Of a DNA stretch of 64,000 nucleotides, positions 24,818-36,400 are shown piece after piece. The stretch spans positions 16,634,205-16,698,204 of the forward strand of contig ML682059.1 in assembly GCA_007922195.1 (NCBI GenBank), given 5' to 3'. The translations under genes were made by a program, and so were the position numbers. This DNA comes from Podocnemis expansa. Its lineage: Eukaryota > Chordata > Testudines > Podocnemididae. The notes under the pieces were generated by a model. It was not told the DNA's origin and ran no database searches. It worked only from the letters and a program-made list of their open reading frames with translations. The first letter of the stretch is position 1; the number at the start of each line of letters is the position of its first letter.

Positions 24818-25623
24818 TGCACAACCCATATGCCTAACTGAAGGAGCTCTCTCTTTTAAGGATCTCTTGAGTCTTGTGTTATGTTGCTGGGCAGATTTGG
24901 CTGCCCAGGTCCAGAAGCTTCTGCAGATTAAGTGGGTGGTTGTATTGAGCATGCTCCACAAGGTTTTCTACTGCTGCTGTGGTTAGGTGGAATGATGAGA
25001 TCAGCAGCCACAGAGCTGGCATGAGAAAAGCCTACCTACGTGCTCAGTGTGTGAATGGGAGAAGCTGAGCCAAGTGATAACAGCAAAATATTTTCTCTCT
25101 GCTTTGGAGCATTTTGCACCAGTGTTTTCTCATATGCCCATGTGACTGATTGCTAGTTAACCAGTAAGCTCATTGGATGGTGCTGGTTCCAAGAGAGAAA
25201 GAAAAGCCTGCATGGATTTCTACCCAAGATCCCTGCAACCAAAAAGAGTATTATTGCTGCTTCTTGCAGCTCAAGCCTTTGGATTTGAACAGAGACTGTA
25301 ACTGAGATTGGACTGAGCACCACCTAAACTTTGGAACTCTTGGGTTTCTTTCCCCACAATGATTCTGTAGGGACTGTTCTGTTTAAATTCATTTTGTTTT
25401 TCTTATGATACAATTTATCATGTTAGTAGTTAATATAGCTCACTATGTTTGTTCTTAGGTAATATTTTAATGTGGGATGGTAACTCTGAGCAATCTTTGC
25501 AGTGAGTCCTTTACAGACTGGATCCTGGGTTTCCAGCTGCTTCTCTATAGGAGTTGGGGTTTAATTTTTTTGAGGCACTGGAGAAGGGCAATTAAACAAA
25601 TTCTAGCCCACCCCAAGGTAACA
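24818..25623 (+). repeat. Solo retroviral-type LTR, complete but diverged
   Basis: It aligns by eye along its length with the LTR at 42705. Shared blocks are 'acaacccatatgcctaa', 'ttatgttgctgggcagattt', 'tgagcatgctccacaaggtt', 'ctttggaactcttgggtttc' and 'tggtaactctgagcaatctt'. The end, 'gcccaccccaaggtaaca', matches the right edge beyond the gap at 10487-10533. It is about 806 bp, with no internal proviral sequence on either side. A clean target duplication was not found, consistent with age. Confidence 0.7.
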
Positions 25624-25799
25624 CTAGCATTCCCATAATTGCTGCCATCAGTGAAGTTGCCCCATTGGGAGAATATAAAAGTGGAAAAAGTAGAATAGAT
25701 AAGGCCCAAGTCAGGACTGAGCACCAACAGGAAGTGAAGAGACTTGTCTGGTCCACTAGGCCTGTCAGCAGAGAACATTTAATAAGATGTAAAATGTAT

Positions 25800-26497
25800 T
25801 TGGAAGTAAAACAATCTCAGCCTGAGACTGTAAATATCATAATTCCACTATATAAATCCATGGTATGCCCACACTTTGAATACTGCATGCAGTTATGGTT
25901 ACCCATCCCCAAAAAGATATATTAGAATTGGAAAAGGGACAGAGAAGGAGAAGGAAAACCATTAAGGGTATGGAACAACTTCCATAGAGAACTGATTAAA
26001 AACACCGAGACCATTCAACTTTGAAAAGGGACTGTTGGAGCAGATATAATACAGAGCTATAAAATCATGATTGATGTGGGAGAAAAGGAATAAGGAAGTT
26101 ATTATTTACCCCTTCACATAATGTAAGACTCCAGGGAAACTGATAAGCAACAGGTTTAAAACAAACAAAAGGAAATACTTCTTTATACAGTGCATAGTCA
26201 ATATGTGGTAGGCATCGTCAGGAGACATTGTGACTGCCAAAAATATAATTGGGTTCATAAGAAAATCAGAGAAGTTCAGGGTGGATAGGTCAATTGTTGG
26301 TCATTAAACAAGGTGGCCAGGGATGGAACCACACGCTCTTGGTGCCAGATTCTGAGACTATGATACAGAATGGATATACTCTTCTGTTCATTGCATTTGA
26401 TGCTTCTGATATTGGCCATTATGAGAAGACAGAATATGCTGCCAGATAGACCCCAGATCTGACCCAATATGGCCATTCTTATGTTCTGATGTTCTTA
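25800..26497 (+). mobile_element. CR1 LINE 3' fragment
   Basis: The open frame 25665-25925 contains degraded reverse-transcriptase C-terminal text, 'IIIPLYKSMVCPHFEYCMQL', equivalent to the '[20 protein letters not shown]' of the intact CR1 downstream. The CR1 3' UTR follows, ending at 'ggccattcttatgttctgat' near 26493. It is 5'-truncated with several indels. Confidence 0.8.
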
Positions 26498-27084
26498 TGA
26501 CTGCACCTGACCTTCCATATTCGGCATCATAACACACCTAACACATATACCAATGGCTTAACAATTGCAAAGCCTGATATACTAAACAGTGGCAGTGACT
26601 ACAAAACCATTAAAAGAGGCAATGGGCTGAGTTTTCTTCTGCAGTACTTTCTGCTTTGGCATAAAAGGGACATTCTAGTAGGTGGAACAGGACCTCAGCT
26701 CATATGCTTGTGGTGGGGGCAGGATTCCTCATTTCATATAGAGCAAGAAGAACAGTTCCATTCCTTTTCTCTTTTCAGACTTAGACTCTGTGATGTGCTG
26801 TGGGAAGGGGAGGGACAGGAACATGCTGCATATTCTCAGCTGCCCATAGCAGGTCCTCATTTACTTCTCACTCTGCTTGTCTTGACCCCACCACAGGCAC
26901 AAAGGAACAGAGAACTGAGGCTATTGTTCGCATTGCAGTAGCAGGATGTGAGAAAGAGGCTTAGCCAAAGCTTATCCAATGTATTTGTGAATGCACCCAA
27001 ACTTTTAGAAGTTTATCAGAACCCTAGATCATTTCAGGACCTGATACGTGAGACTGATGTTTAAAGTAATAGAAAATTCATCAC
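26498..27084. other. No recognised gene or repeat
   Basis: Nothing supportable. The open frame at 26708-26941 has no motif. Confidence 0.45.
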
Positions 27085-27096
27085 AGCTCTCTTACA

Positions 27097-27232
27097 AACA
27101 AACAAGGAGCCCTGTGGCTCATGCAAAAAAGAATAAATGTTAGTTTTTAAGTGTCACAGGACTCCTTGTTTGTTTGCTTTACTTGACTAGACTAACAAGG
27201 CTACTACCCCTTTAGATCTTGGCAATATGCAA
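27097..27232. mobile_element. Third palindromic Penelope-like mini-element
   Basis: The left arm is the inverted PLE tail (acaaacaaggagccctgtgg). The right arm is the direct tail (cacaggactccttgtttgtt, then actagactaacaaggct). The arms are perfect 12-bp-flanked: AGCTCTCTTACA occurs at 27085-27096 and again at 27233-27244. The unit is 136 bp and non-coding. Size, arm order and long TSD match the units at 1081 and 1976. Confidence 0.8.
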
Positions 27233-27244
27233 AGCTCTCTTACA

Positions 27245-28900
27245 GTCTTTGTACTATGGGGTCATTAGGAACTTTTTAGACTTATTTTGAAAATTAAAAA
27301 ACAAACATATTGCCAGCTAGGACACTAGGTAGCCTAAAGCACTCCAACCAACCCTCAAAGCTAAACCTGTCTGAATTTGTATTTGTGGGGAATAGAGAGG
27401 TGCTTTTACAGGACCTTGATCCACACATATTTCTTGCATTCTATTTATGGATGAAAAAATCCATCATTTGTCCTCTAGAACTAGGGTCGAGGAGGAAATA
27501 GTATGAGAATAATGTCATTTTTCAGTCCACATTCCTCTTCATCCTGACCCATACGGGAAATACAAAACATGACAGGAGGAAATAAAAATGATAGGAGAAA
27601 AATACAATAAGAGCAAATAGTTTATAACTAATGGGGAGAAAATTAATAGAAAAATAATAGAGAGGGCTGAATCAGTAATAGTCATGAGAAAGAATTCAGG
27701 AAAAAACAAACAAATAAAAAAACATTGTGGCCTGGAAAGACCTAAACAACTTCCTTTCCAAATACTTTAGATATGTACTTTCACTAATAAAATGGATGCC
27801 TTGTTCATACTTACAGTTACTGTTAGCACTAAAATTGATACATATGGTGATTTCTCTTTATAACTATATAGTGTTTCATATGGTGATTTGTCTGCACAAC
27901 TGTGATACTGATTTTAGTTTGTGGGTAGAAAAGCTTTAGTGAAGGGGTGTGGCAGGTAAAAGGTAGAATTTTGTTTGAATAAGAGAAGTCGGATGAAGAG
28001 GAGCAATGCTGAAGGCACTAGCGGGGGAAGGTGGAGTGCCACGGCAAAGAGGCCAGTATGTGATGGCCAGAATGACCCTCTGGAGAAGGAGGAGGAAGAA
28101 ACATGAAGGAGGATCAGAAGCAGGAATTTTAAAATGTCCTCTTGGGCCTGCAGGCTGAAAATCAGGAGAGCATATGTCAGAGGAGGACTTGGCTATATTG
28201 TCTGTACCTTAGAAGACCTCTGGTTTTATTCCACCATGACCAAAGAAAACAGCCCAAACTGAAAGTGATGAAGGGAAAGCTGTTGAAAGGTCTAGTGTGG
28301 GGGGAAGATCTGATTTATTCACACCTCACAAGAGCTAGAACTTCCTCATTTGGATACATTAGGTAAACATCTGAATTTCTTGATGCTTATTTTGAGGTAC
28401 CCCAGTAGAAAAATGTCTTGCTACAAAGATTGTTTTATGTTGTTAAGTGCATTTTTATCATGCTGGGAACACATCTTTGTAGACCATTAGCAGAAAAGAT
28501 TCACATGAGGGCACATACTAAAAAACTTAATTGCATTTCTGTTGATGCTGAATTCCATGTGAATATTTGTATGCTGATGACTGACTAACTATGTCCTCCA
28601 ACAGCATAGCAAATTTAAGACTGGATTTCTGTATACTCTTCTTTGTGTTGGATTGTTGTATACTGCATGATCATTTGAGCAATATTGAAGAATAGGATTT
28701 GATGTGCTCCAATACATGTTTTGACAATGCAGAAAGCTAGTGGTTTGTTCTACTTCATTTTCAGTGCTAAAAACAGGGTGAGTGACTTATAGGAAAGTAT
28801 TTTGGCTTTCATCTCTTGCAATCAGGGGATATTTGAAAATGGTGAAATACTGCTATTGTGACAAACAACAGTACCTTTTGGTGGCGGGGCTCATACTCTG
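27245..28900. other. No recognised gene or repeat
   Basis: AT-rich until about 27900, then mixed composition. No coding block or transposon edge was recognised. Confidence 0.45.
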
Positions 28901-28949
28901 AAAGGCTAGTAGGTCACAGGGGTTCCCTTCCTTCTTATTTCTGCCCATA

Positions 28950-30680
28950 AGGGCTACCACTGGTGTCACTCCTGCTATGGGGGGCATTGAGACCCAGACC
29001 CCACCCACTCCTCTGGATCCCAACCCAGGTACTCTAAGAAATGCAGCTATGCACTACTGACCACATTCTAGTCCTGTACTCCTCTCCCCAAGCTGTTTTC
29101 CCCCTCATTTACACCTTTTCTTCAGGTACTTCACCCAATCCCCCCTTCTGCTAGATTTCTTCATTGGCTCTCTGTCTTTTCTCCAATACCTTCAAGAACC
29201 ACTGCAGTACAACACTAACCTCCTATTCCTTCTCCAGCTAATGCAGCTTCTGGTTGGGGTGGGGAGGCTTTTATCAGGCACCTGACTAGGCCTTAATTGA
29301 TCTCAGGTGCCTCTGATTGCTCTGCAATAACTGCAGTTAGCCACCAAGGAAAGAAGCTTTCAGCATTTTGCAGCTTCTATCTCTCCATTACCTCCCACTC
29401 AGACTGGAGGAGAAGGAAAAGAAAGGCAGGATGGACCTGGGCTTGGTGCTGGGCCCACTACTGCTGCTGCTGCTGCTCTTCTGCCTACCAGAACTGCCTC
29501 TGCTGCTTCTAGGAGGCCTTGTTGTTCCCGCTGCTGGCTTCTCTCCCTCTCATACCCCTGCCCTGTGAGGAGTGGTGGGGGAGCTTCAGGAAAGAGGACC
29601 TCATCACCACCACCACCAGCACCTACAGAGAAGAGCCTTCCTGGATGCCTGTCTTTGCTGCTGTCCTTGGAGTTTACAGCTTCCAACTGGTACCATCTCT
29701 GAGGGCAAGCAAACTGACTGTGTGTTTTGCTGCTTGTGGCTGGGGGAGGACTTATAACCACCACTGGAGATGTGGAGGGGCTGGTTTCTCTACAAACTGA
29801 AGGAATTTACCATCTCTAACAGCCCCTCCACCAATATGCCCAGCCACCACCTGCCTGCCCTCTAGATAGCAGCAGGAGACCCTTTACCACCTGGGACTTT
29901 AACAGACATATAGACGTATGAGCCTCCTAGGCATAGCAATCCTCTTTCCCCCTTCCCCAGCCCCCTTGGCTGGAGGGCTCCCCACTCCCTACTCCCCCCC
30001 CCGGTTGTTTCGCTTCCCCCCCCCCCCCCCCCGCCCCCCCCCCCCACGCTCCACCTGAGGCCCTTCCCCTTAGAGTTCCCTCGAGTTCGTTTCGGTTTCT
30101 ACCCTGCCCCAGCCCCTAGTTTCTTTGTTTGATTTACCTTCCCTGCCCCCACCCTTCAGCTTCTGCTGTCTCCCTGCCCTGCCCTTGGTTTCTGCAAGCC
30201 CATCCTTTCCCTTTCCCTTCTCTTGGTTGCCCCTTCTTTGCCCCATCACCCCCTGCAGTGCCCATGCCCCAGCAGTTCTTGTGGGCCTTTGCAACGCCTA
30301 TGTTTCTTTTTTGTTACTCCCCAAATCACTGCATGCCCTGATGTCCCAGTGACCATGCCCAACCCCAGTGGAGCTGGAGGAGCTGGCCCCCTTCCTGCCC
30401 CACATGAATCGCCTACCCCTTCTGGACACCCTCCTCCCCTGCCTGCAGCTTAGCACGGAGGAGTGGTTTGCCACCCCTGTTTCCCTACATAGGCCCCTAC
30501 CCTGCCTCACTGCCCCCTTCCTTTTACCTGCCCCTGCTTACGCCTTCCTTCCCAGCCGACAGCCAACTGAGGAGGAATGGTTTCCCCTAATCCCCTTCCT
30601 TTCACTCTTTGTCTCTGCCCACCCCCCAGTATTCCCTGCCCCCCACAATAAGTTTACCTTTTTAACCATCCCTATTGTAA
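28950..30680 (+). mobile_element. Probable 5' UTR of a Tx1-clade L1 LINE
   Basis: The sequence becomes GC-rich and strongly pyrimidine-skewed on this strand, with CTG runs near 29459-29481, C-tracts near 29993-30045, and many Pro/Ser/Leu-coding open frames in several frames. It leads directly into the LINE ORF1-like region. Composition and position suggest the LINE leader, but the exact 5' edge is not resolved. Confidence 0.45.
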
Positions 30681-30684
30681 GGAC

Positions 30685-33080
30685 ATGGAGACCTCCACAA
30701 ATGTCCCTGATCCTCCCCCTCAGCTTGCTCCCCCATCTGCTTCTGCAAATCCCCCTCTGACCTCTGCCACTCCCTCCACCATCGTGGATGGCCCTACTGG
30801 GGCACCAGCAGCAGGGGGGCAAAGGAGGGGGCTCCATCTCTGCCGCTGCTGCGGCCTCCTCATTTAGCAGTAAAAGCTGGCAGAAAAAAGCGAGCAAGGG
30901 CCAGGCTGTTGCCACGGCCATGTCATCGGCTGCAGTTCCTTCTCTCCCTTCCACCAGTTCTGGGGGAACCCCTGCCCCCAGAGCATACGCCCAGGTGGTT
31001 GCCACCCCTCCACCCACCGCTGTACCATCTGCCCGTGCTGCCACCTCTGGCGGCCAGGGCCCCTTTCCCACCTTAACCAGGAGGCAAAGGGTCCGTTGCC
31101 TTAGAGGTCGTGGCGGCCTCGAGATGTATGGGAAGATTGCCTTCTTCTTGTCATCAGAGAACACTGCACGGGAATTGGTCAAAAAGGGCCTAGTGGTGCG
31201 GGCGTCTATGTTCCTGTGGATCCCCTGGAGGACCTGGGCATGCTGGTGACGTTAACCTTTGTCCCTCCCTCCCCGATGCTGCCCTGCTTCCCCTCCTCTC
31301 CACCCTGGGGAAGCCATTATCAACTACCAGCCCTCTCCTGTTGGGCTGTAAGAGCCCCACCCTCTGTCACATGTTGTCCTTCCGCCACCAGGTGCAAATC
31401 CAACTGACACTGGTGGGAGCCCATGATGGAGTGGCGTTTGAGGGGTCCTTTTTGGTGCCCCATCAAGGGGCACATTATCATATTCATTATTCCTTGGGGG
31501 AGACTTGGCGCTTTCTCTGTAGGACTACAGGGCATGTCCGGAGGAAGGAGGCAACTGAGCCCCCCAAAGCAGCAAAGGGCACTGGCTGCAACATCGCTGA
31601 TGATCCTAGCCCTCCAGCCACCAGAGTGGCCCCTCCTCCTCCTCCACTTACTACCACCACAAAAACAGCTGGGCCTCTGGAGGAGAGTGGGGAAAAGGTG
31701 GCTGGAGCCAGCCAGGGAGAGGGCTCACAGCAGGAAGAGGGTTCCTATCCCTTTGTTGTTCTGCCCTCGTCCCTTTCCTCCCAGATACCTTTGCCCTTGC
31801 TGCCTGATTTTGCCCCTGCTGTCCAGCCCTCCTCTGCCACCTTGGAGGACTGGGGGGTTGTCACGGGGAAGTGCGGAAAACAAAAGAAGTCTCAGACACT
31901 CCCTGTCACATTGGATGGATAGGAGGCTCCCTGGAAGGCATTGTGGGGGGCTGAGGATAAAACCAAGAACATTGATATTGATGATCCTGCTGCCGCACCC
32001 CCTGATGACAACCAGCAGGAGGATCCAGCTGAGGAGGTCAGTGCAGTGGCACACGGGGGCAGCACTGTGCCCCTTCTGGAGGCCCTTTTAGGTTTGGCCC
32101 CTGTGGAGGCTGCTGATGCACCTGCCCAAGCACCCCCAAACCTGCCTCACGACCCTCAACTGAGGTAGGCGGGGATTTAGGCCCCATCTTTGCAGAGATC
32201 GAGGCCCTGGCTCTGACGCCACTTACTGTGGGGGAGGATGACCCTCTGCCACCGGGCCTCAATCTGGGTGGTGATTTGTCCTTGCTGCCCCCTTCCCTCC
32301 ACAAGGCCAGCTCCTGCCCAATTTCTCTTTCCTCACACCAGGGATACCCCCGGAGTGCTCCACCTGCCTGGCTCTGATTGCAATTCCAGCTACGGCTGCC
32401 AAGCCTCTTGAGGCAATGGCCAGTCTTCAGCAGCCAGGCCATGGGGGGTCAACCCTGGCAAAATGCCTCCCCCCCCCCCATTACCTCATCCTTTCCCACT
32501 GCCTGATGCTGAGGCTATGGATACCCAGGTCTCTTCCACCTCCATGCCCAGACCTCACAAGCCTCATGCTTGGTCATGGGGAGCTGAACCCCAGGGGTTC
32601 AACCACTGGGGCCCCCGCCCCAGACCATACTGCCCCCTTTTTTATCCCCAACCACATCTCTCTACAGGATGCCCCCTCAAGTGCTCCTTTAGCCCCTTCC
32701 CTTATTACTGCTGCCCCTGAGATGGTGTCTGTGCCTCTACCATCTACTGATTCCCAGAGGGTGGTATTTGGTGCCTCTTTTACTCCTGGGGCTGCTGTCC
32801 TCGTTCCACCACTACCATCTGTTGTGCCGAGGGTTGAGCTGGGTGATGCGGTGCCCATGACACGGGTGCCACAAAGGGGCTCTGCACCCTGTTTGTCTGT
32901 CCCAGCTGGCTGTGGGGCTGCGTTGGGGACCCAACTGGAGGACGGTTGGGAGCCTTCCACCTCGGACCTCCTGGCATTGCAGGATGACCTGTGTGCATTC
33001 TTGGCCGACACTTGTGGGGCCAGGAACCATATGCAGTTTGCCCTGCAGCACTGCGGGGGCTTCCACCTCACGCTCCTTTC
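30685..33080 (+). pseudogene. Tx1-type LINE ORF1 (zinc-knuckle protein), decayed
   Basis: Text typical of Tx1/L1 ORF1 is spread over several frames. It comprises a Pro/Ala/Ser-rich part with 'YAQVVATPPPTAVPSA' (near 30988), 'ARELVKKGLVVR' (near 31168), 'VDPLEDLGMLVTLTFVPP' (near 31218), and 'FEGSFLVPHQGAHYHIHYS' followed by a zinc-knuckle remnant 'FLCRTTGHVRRKE' near 31513-31550. The knuckle has lost its first and last cysteines. The C-terminal part is 'LLALQDDLCAFLADTCGARN' near 32966. Multiple stops and frameshifts make it non-functional. The protein normally binds LINE RNA to form the transposition RNP. Confidence 0.7.
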
Positions 33081-33989
33081 TTGGATTACCCTCTGGTGAC
33101 TGTGATAGACTCTCTCTCAGCAGAGAGGCCAGGGCTGGCCTAATGGCACTTCAATAACAGCCTGGTGGAGGACATGAGCTTTGTGGCATCTTCCTGGGAG
33201 TTCTGGCAGGAGCAGAGGGATGCTTTTCCCTCGGCACAGCATTCTTGGGACATGGGTGAGGTCCACGCCCAGCTCTTCTGCCGTGACTACACTCAAGGAG
33301 CCAGCCGGCAGAGAGATGCGAAGATAGAGCAGTTTGAGTGGGAGGTCTTAGAGCTGGAGAGGCACCTGGCCACCAGCCCTGAGGATCCGTGTCTCTGTGA
33401 AGCATGCCGGCAGAAGTGGGAGGATCTCTGGGCTCTGGAGGACCTTTGGGCCTGGGGAGTCCTTCGTGCGATCCTGCATCTGTCTCCTTCAGGAGATGGA
33501 GTGCTGCTTCCACTTCTATGCCCTGGAGAAACGGGGGTGGGGGGTGCAAAAAGCACATCACATGCCTTTTGATGGAGGATGGCACCCCTCTCAAGGATCC
33601 AGAGGAATCCATGGAAGCGCTAGGGCATTCTATGCTAGCCTTTTCTCCTCATATTTGACCAAAGCTGACAGCTGCAGGGTGCTCTGGACTGAACTTCCCA
33701 TGGTCAGTGAGGGCCACCGGGATCAGCTGTAACTTCCTCTCACTCTAGCCAAGCTCTCAGAGGCCCTCTGTCTCATGCCCACCAACAAATCTCTGTGCAT
33801 CAACTGGGTGACTGTGGAGTTCTGCTGCACATTCTGAGAAGTCCTCAATCCGGATTTAGCTGCTGACTGGCCTGCATCCAAGGGAAGCAGGGATCTCCCC
33901 CTCTCTTGGCGGCAGGTTGTGCTGGCCCTGCTGCCAAAGAAGGGGGACCTCTGTGACCTTCAGAACTGGCTGTAATGCTGTTCGGGTCT

Positions 33990-35462
33990 AGGGGACCATT
34001 ATCTTTGAAAACTCGTGGCGAACGGGGGAGGTGCCAGAGGACTGGAAAAAAGCAAATATAGTACCTATCTTCAAGAAAGGCAAAAAGGAGGATCCAGGGA
34101 ATTACAGACCTGTCAGCCTCACCTCAATCCCTGGAAAAATCATGGAGCAGCTTCTCAAGGAATCCATCCTGAAACACTTGGAGGAAAACAGAGTAATCAG
34201 GAACAGTCAGCATGGATTTACCAAGGGTAAATCATGCCTGACCAACCTCATCGCCTTCTATGATAAGATGACTGGATTTGTGGATGCGGGAAGAGCCGTT
34301 GATGTGATATACCTTGACTTTAGCAAGGCTTTTGATACGGTTTCCCACAGCATTCTCATTGGCAAATTAAGGAAGTATGGGTTAGATGCGTGGACTGTAA
34401 GGTGGATAGAAAACTGGCTAGAACAACGGTTTCAGCGTGTAGGAATCAATGGCTCCATGTCAAGTTGGCAGGCAGTAACAAGTGGTGTGCCCCGGGGGTC
34501 GGTCCTGGGGCCAGTTCTGTTCAATGTTTTCATTAATGATCTGGATGATGGGATAGATTGCACACTTAGTAAGTTTGCAGATGATACCAAACTGGGGGGA
34601 ACGGTAGACACCCTAGAGGGCAGGGACAGGATTCAGGGAGACGTAGACAAATTGGAGCAGTGGGCCAAGAGGAATCTCATGAGGTTCAACAAGGATAAGT
34701 GTAAAATCCTGCACTTGGGATGAAAAAAACCCATGTACTGCTACAGGCTGGGGAGTGATCAGCTAAATAGCAGCACTGGAGAAAAGGACCTGGGAGTCAT
34801 GGTGGATGGGAAGCTGGATATGAGTCAGCAGTGTGCTCTTGCTGCCAAAAAGGCCAATGGCATACTGGGCTGCATCAGAAGAAGTGTTACCAGCAGATCA
34901 AGGGATGTGATCATTCCCCTCTATTCTGCACTAGTGAGGCCACATCTGGAATACTGTGTCCAGTTTTGGGCTCCCCACTACAAAAAGGACATGGACAAAT
35001 TAGAGAGAGTCTAGAGGAGGGCAACCAAAATGATCAAAGGGCTGGAGCACAAGCCCTATGAAGACAGACTGAAGGAACTAGGCTTGCTTAGCCTGCAGAA
35101 GAGAAGACTGAGGGGGGATTTGATAGCAACCTTCAACTACTTGAAGGGTTGCTCCAAGGAGGAGGGAGCTCGACTGTTCTCGGTAGTAACAGAGGGCAGA
35201 ACGAGAAGCAATGGCTTCAAGTTACAGCTGGGGCGGTCCAGGCTGGATATTAGGAAAAACTTCCTTACTAGGCGAGTGGTGAAGCATTTGAATAAGTTGC
35301 CTTGGGAGGTGGTGGAATCTCCATCTCTGGAGGTGTTCAAGTCCCAGCTGGACAAAACACTGACTGGGATGATCTAATGGGAGTGGTCCTGCTTTTTTTT
35401 GGCAGGGGGTTGGACTAGATGACCTCATGGGGTCCCTTCCAACCCTATGATTCTATGATTCT
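33990..35462 (+). mobile_element. Young CR1 LINE, 5'-truncated, inserted in the Tx1 LINE
   Basis: One reading frame runs from about 33990 to 35377 with only two stops: TGA at 34721-34723 and TAG at 35012-35014. It encodes CR1 reverse transcriptase with '[15 protein letters not shown]', '[18 protein letters not shown]', '[15 protein letters not shown]', '[20 protein letters not shown]' and the catalytic FADDTKL (FADD at 34574-34585). The C-terminal '[19 protein letters not shown]' is followed by a short 3' UTR ending in the CR1-type (ATTCT)n repeat at about 35445-35462. The 5' two-thirds of the element, including the endonuclease, is absent. Confidence 0.92.
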
Positions 35463-36012
35463 GACTTTGATTATTTTTCATATTTCATATTTGCAATAAT
35501 CCATATGTGATATGTCATGTCTGATATCAACAAACACGCTGTAATCTTCTAGGAATGATTATATGATTTATAGGTAGGTATCATTTGTATTAGAAATTAG
35601 GAATCTTATTTGTTTTATGTGTGTTCCAAGTGATTTGTTCTTAAGGCAACACCAGACTTGGTGTCTGCAAAACTATTGTTCCTCTTGATGGCCCCCATCA
35701 GGGGGGCTCCCAGCTATCTGCAGTGGGCCCAAGAAGAAACCTGTTTGACCAGTTACCCAGATTGACCATGTGGCCCAACTCCATTTTGATCTGGCAAGGA
35801 CTCTGAGATAAATGGCAGGGGACCCATCTCCATTTTGTCTTTAGTCTTCAGTCTCTCTGCAACCAATACCCTCCTCTGTATCTATTCTCCTGGGACTAAA
35901 CAAAGGACTGAGACCCACCCAGCTTCTGCTCCTGCTTAGATGCACACCAGAGGAGTGGAACTAACCTGCAAACTACAGGATCTTCAAGGATTTGTTTTCT
36001 ATGGATTCTAAG

Positions 36013-36054
<42 letters not shown>

Positions 36055-36400
36055 TTCACTTTGACCCTTTAACATCTCTTATTTTTTTTTCTTTTTATAT
36101 TAAACCTTTAGCTTTAGTTACTAAGGGATTGCCTGGCAGCATGGTATGTTGGGTAAGACCCAAGCCTGTATTGTTCTGGGTGATGTAGCTGGCCCTTTAA
36201 GGTCAGGAGAACCTATTTCTTTGAGAGACCCAGTGGCTAGAGGGGACCATTGGAGCTGATTTGCATAAAAGGGGCTGTTTCCATTTTGCTATGCTTAGTG
36301 ATGACCAGCGTGGGAAATCAGAAGCCTTTATTGTTACTGACTGGGAGACTGGTTTAAGTACCACCCATAATTAGTATAAGGGTTTGGCCCCTGGTTTTGC
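35463..36400 (+). repeat. LTR-like block between CR1 and the resumed Tx1 LINE
   Basis: This segment interrupts ORF2 of the Tx1 LINE. It contains 'cagacttggtgtctgcaaaa', a (GT)n tract at 36015-36052, 'tattaaacctttagctttag' and a TATA-like 'gatttgcataaaagg' near 36258. The mix of promoter-like and polyadenylation-like motifs without coding capacity resembles an LTR of a retroviral element seen in turtles, but no clean TG...CA edges or target duplication were located. Confidence 0.4.
36015..36052 (+). repeat. (GT)n microsatellite
   Basis: About 18-19 uninterrupted GT dinucleotides, likely polymorphic. Confidence 0.95.

Noticed and set aside
29399..29764. Gly-, Ala- and Pro-rich frames around the CTG runs
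   Set aside because: Codon-repeat and C-tract composition in the presumed LINE leader. No conserved protein text.
30538..31182. A 214-codon minus-strand open frame
   Set aside because: It is antisense to Tx1 LINE ORF1 and has no motif. The plus-strand LINE reading explains the region.
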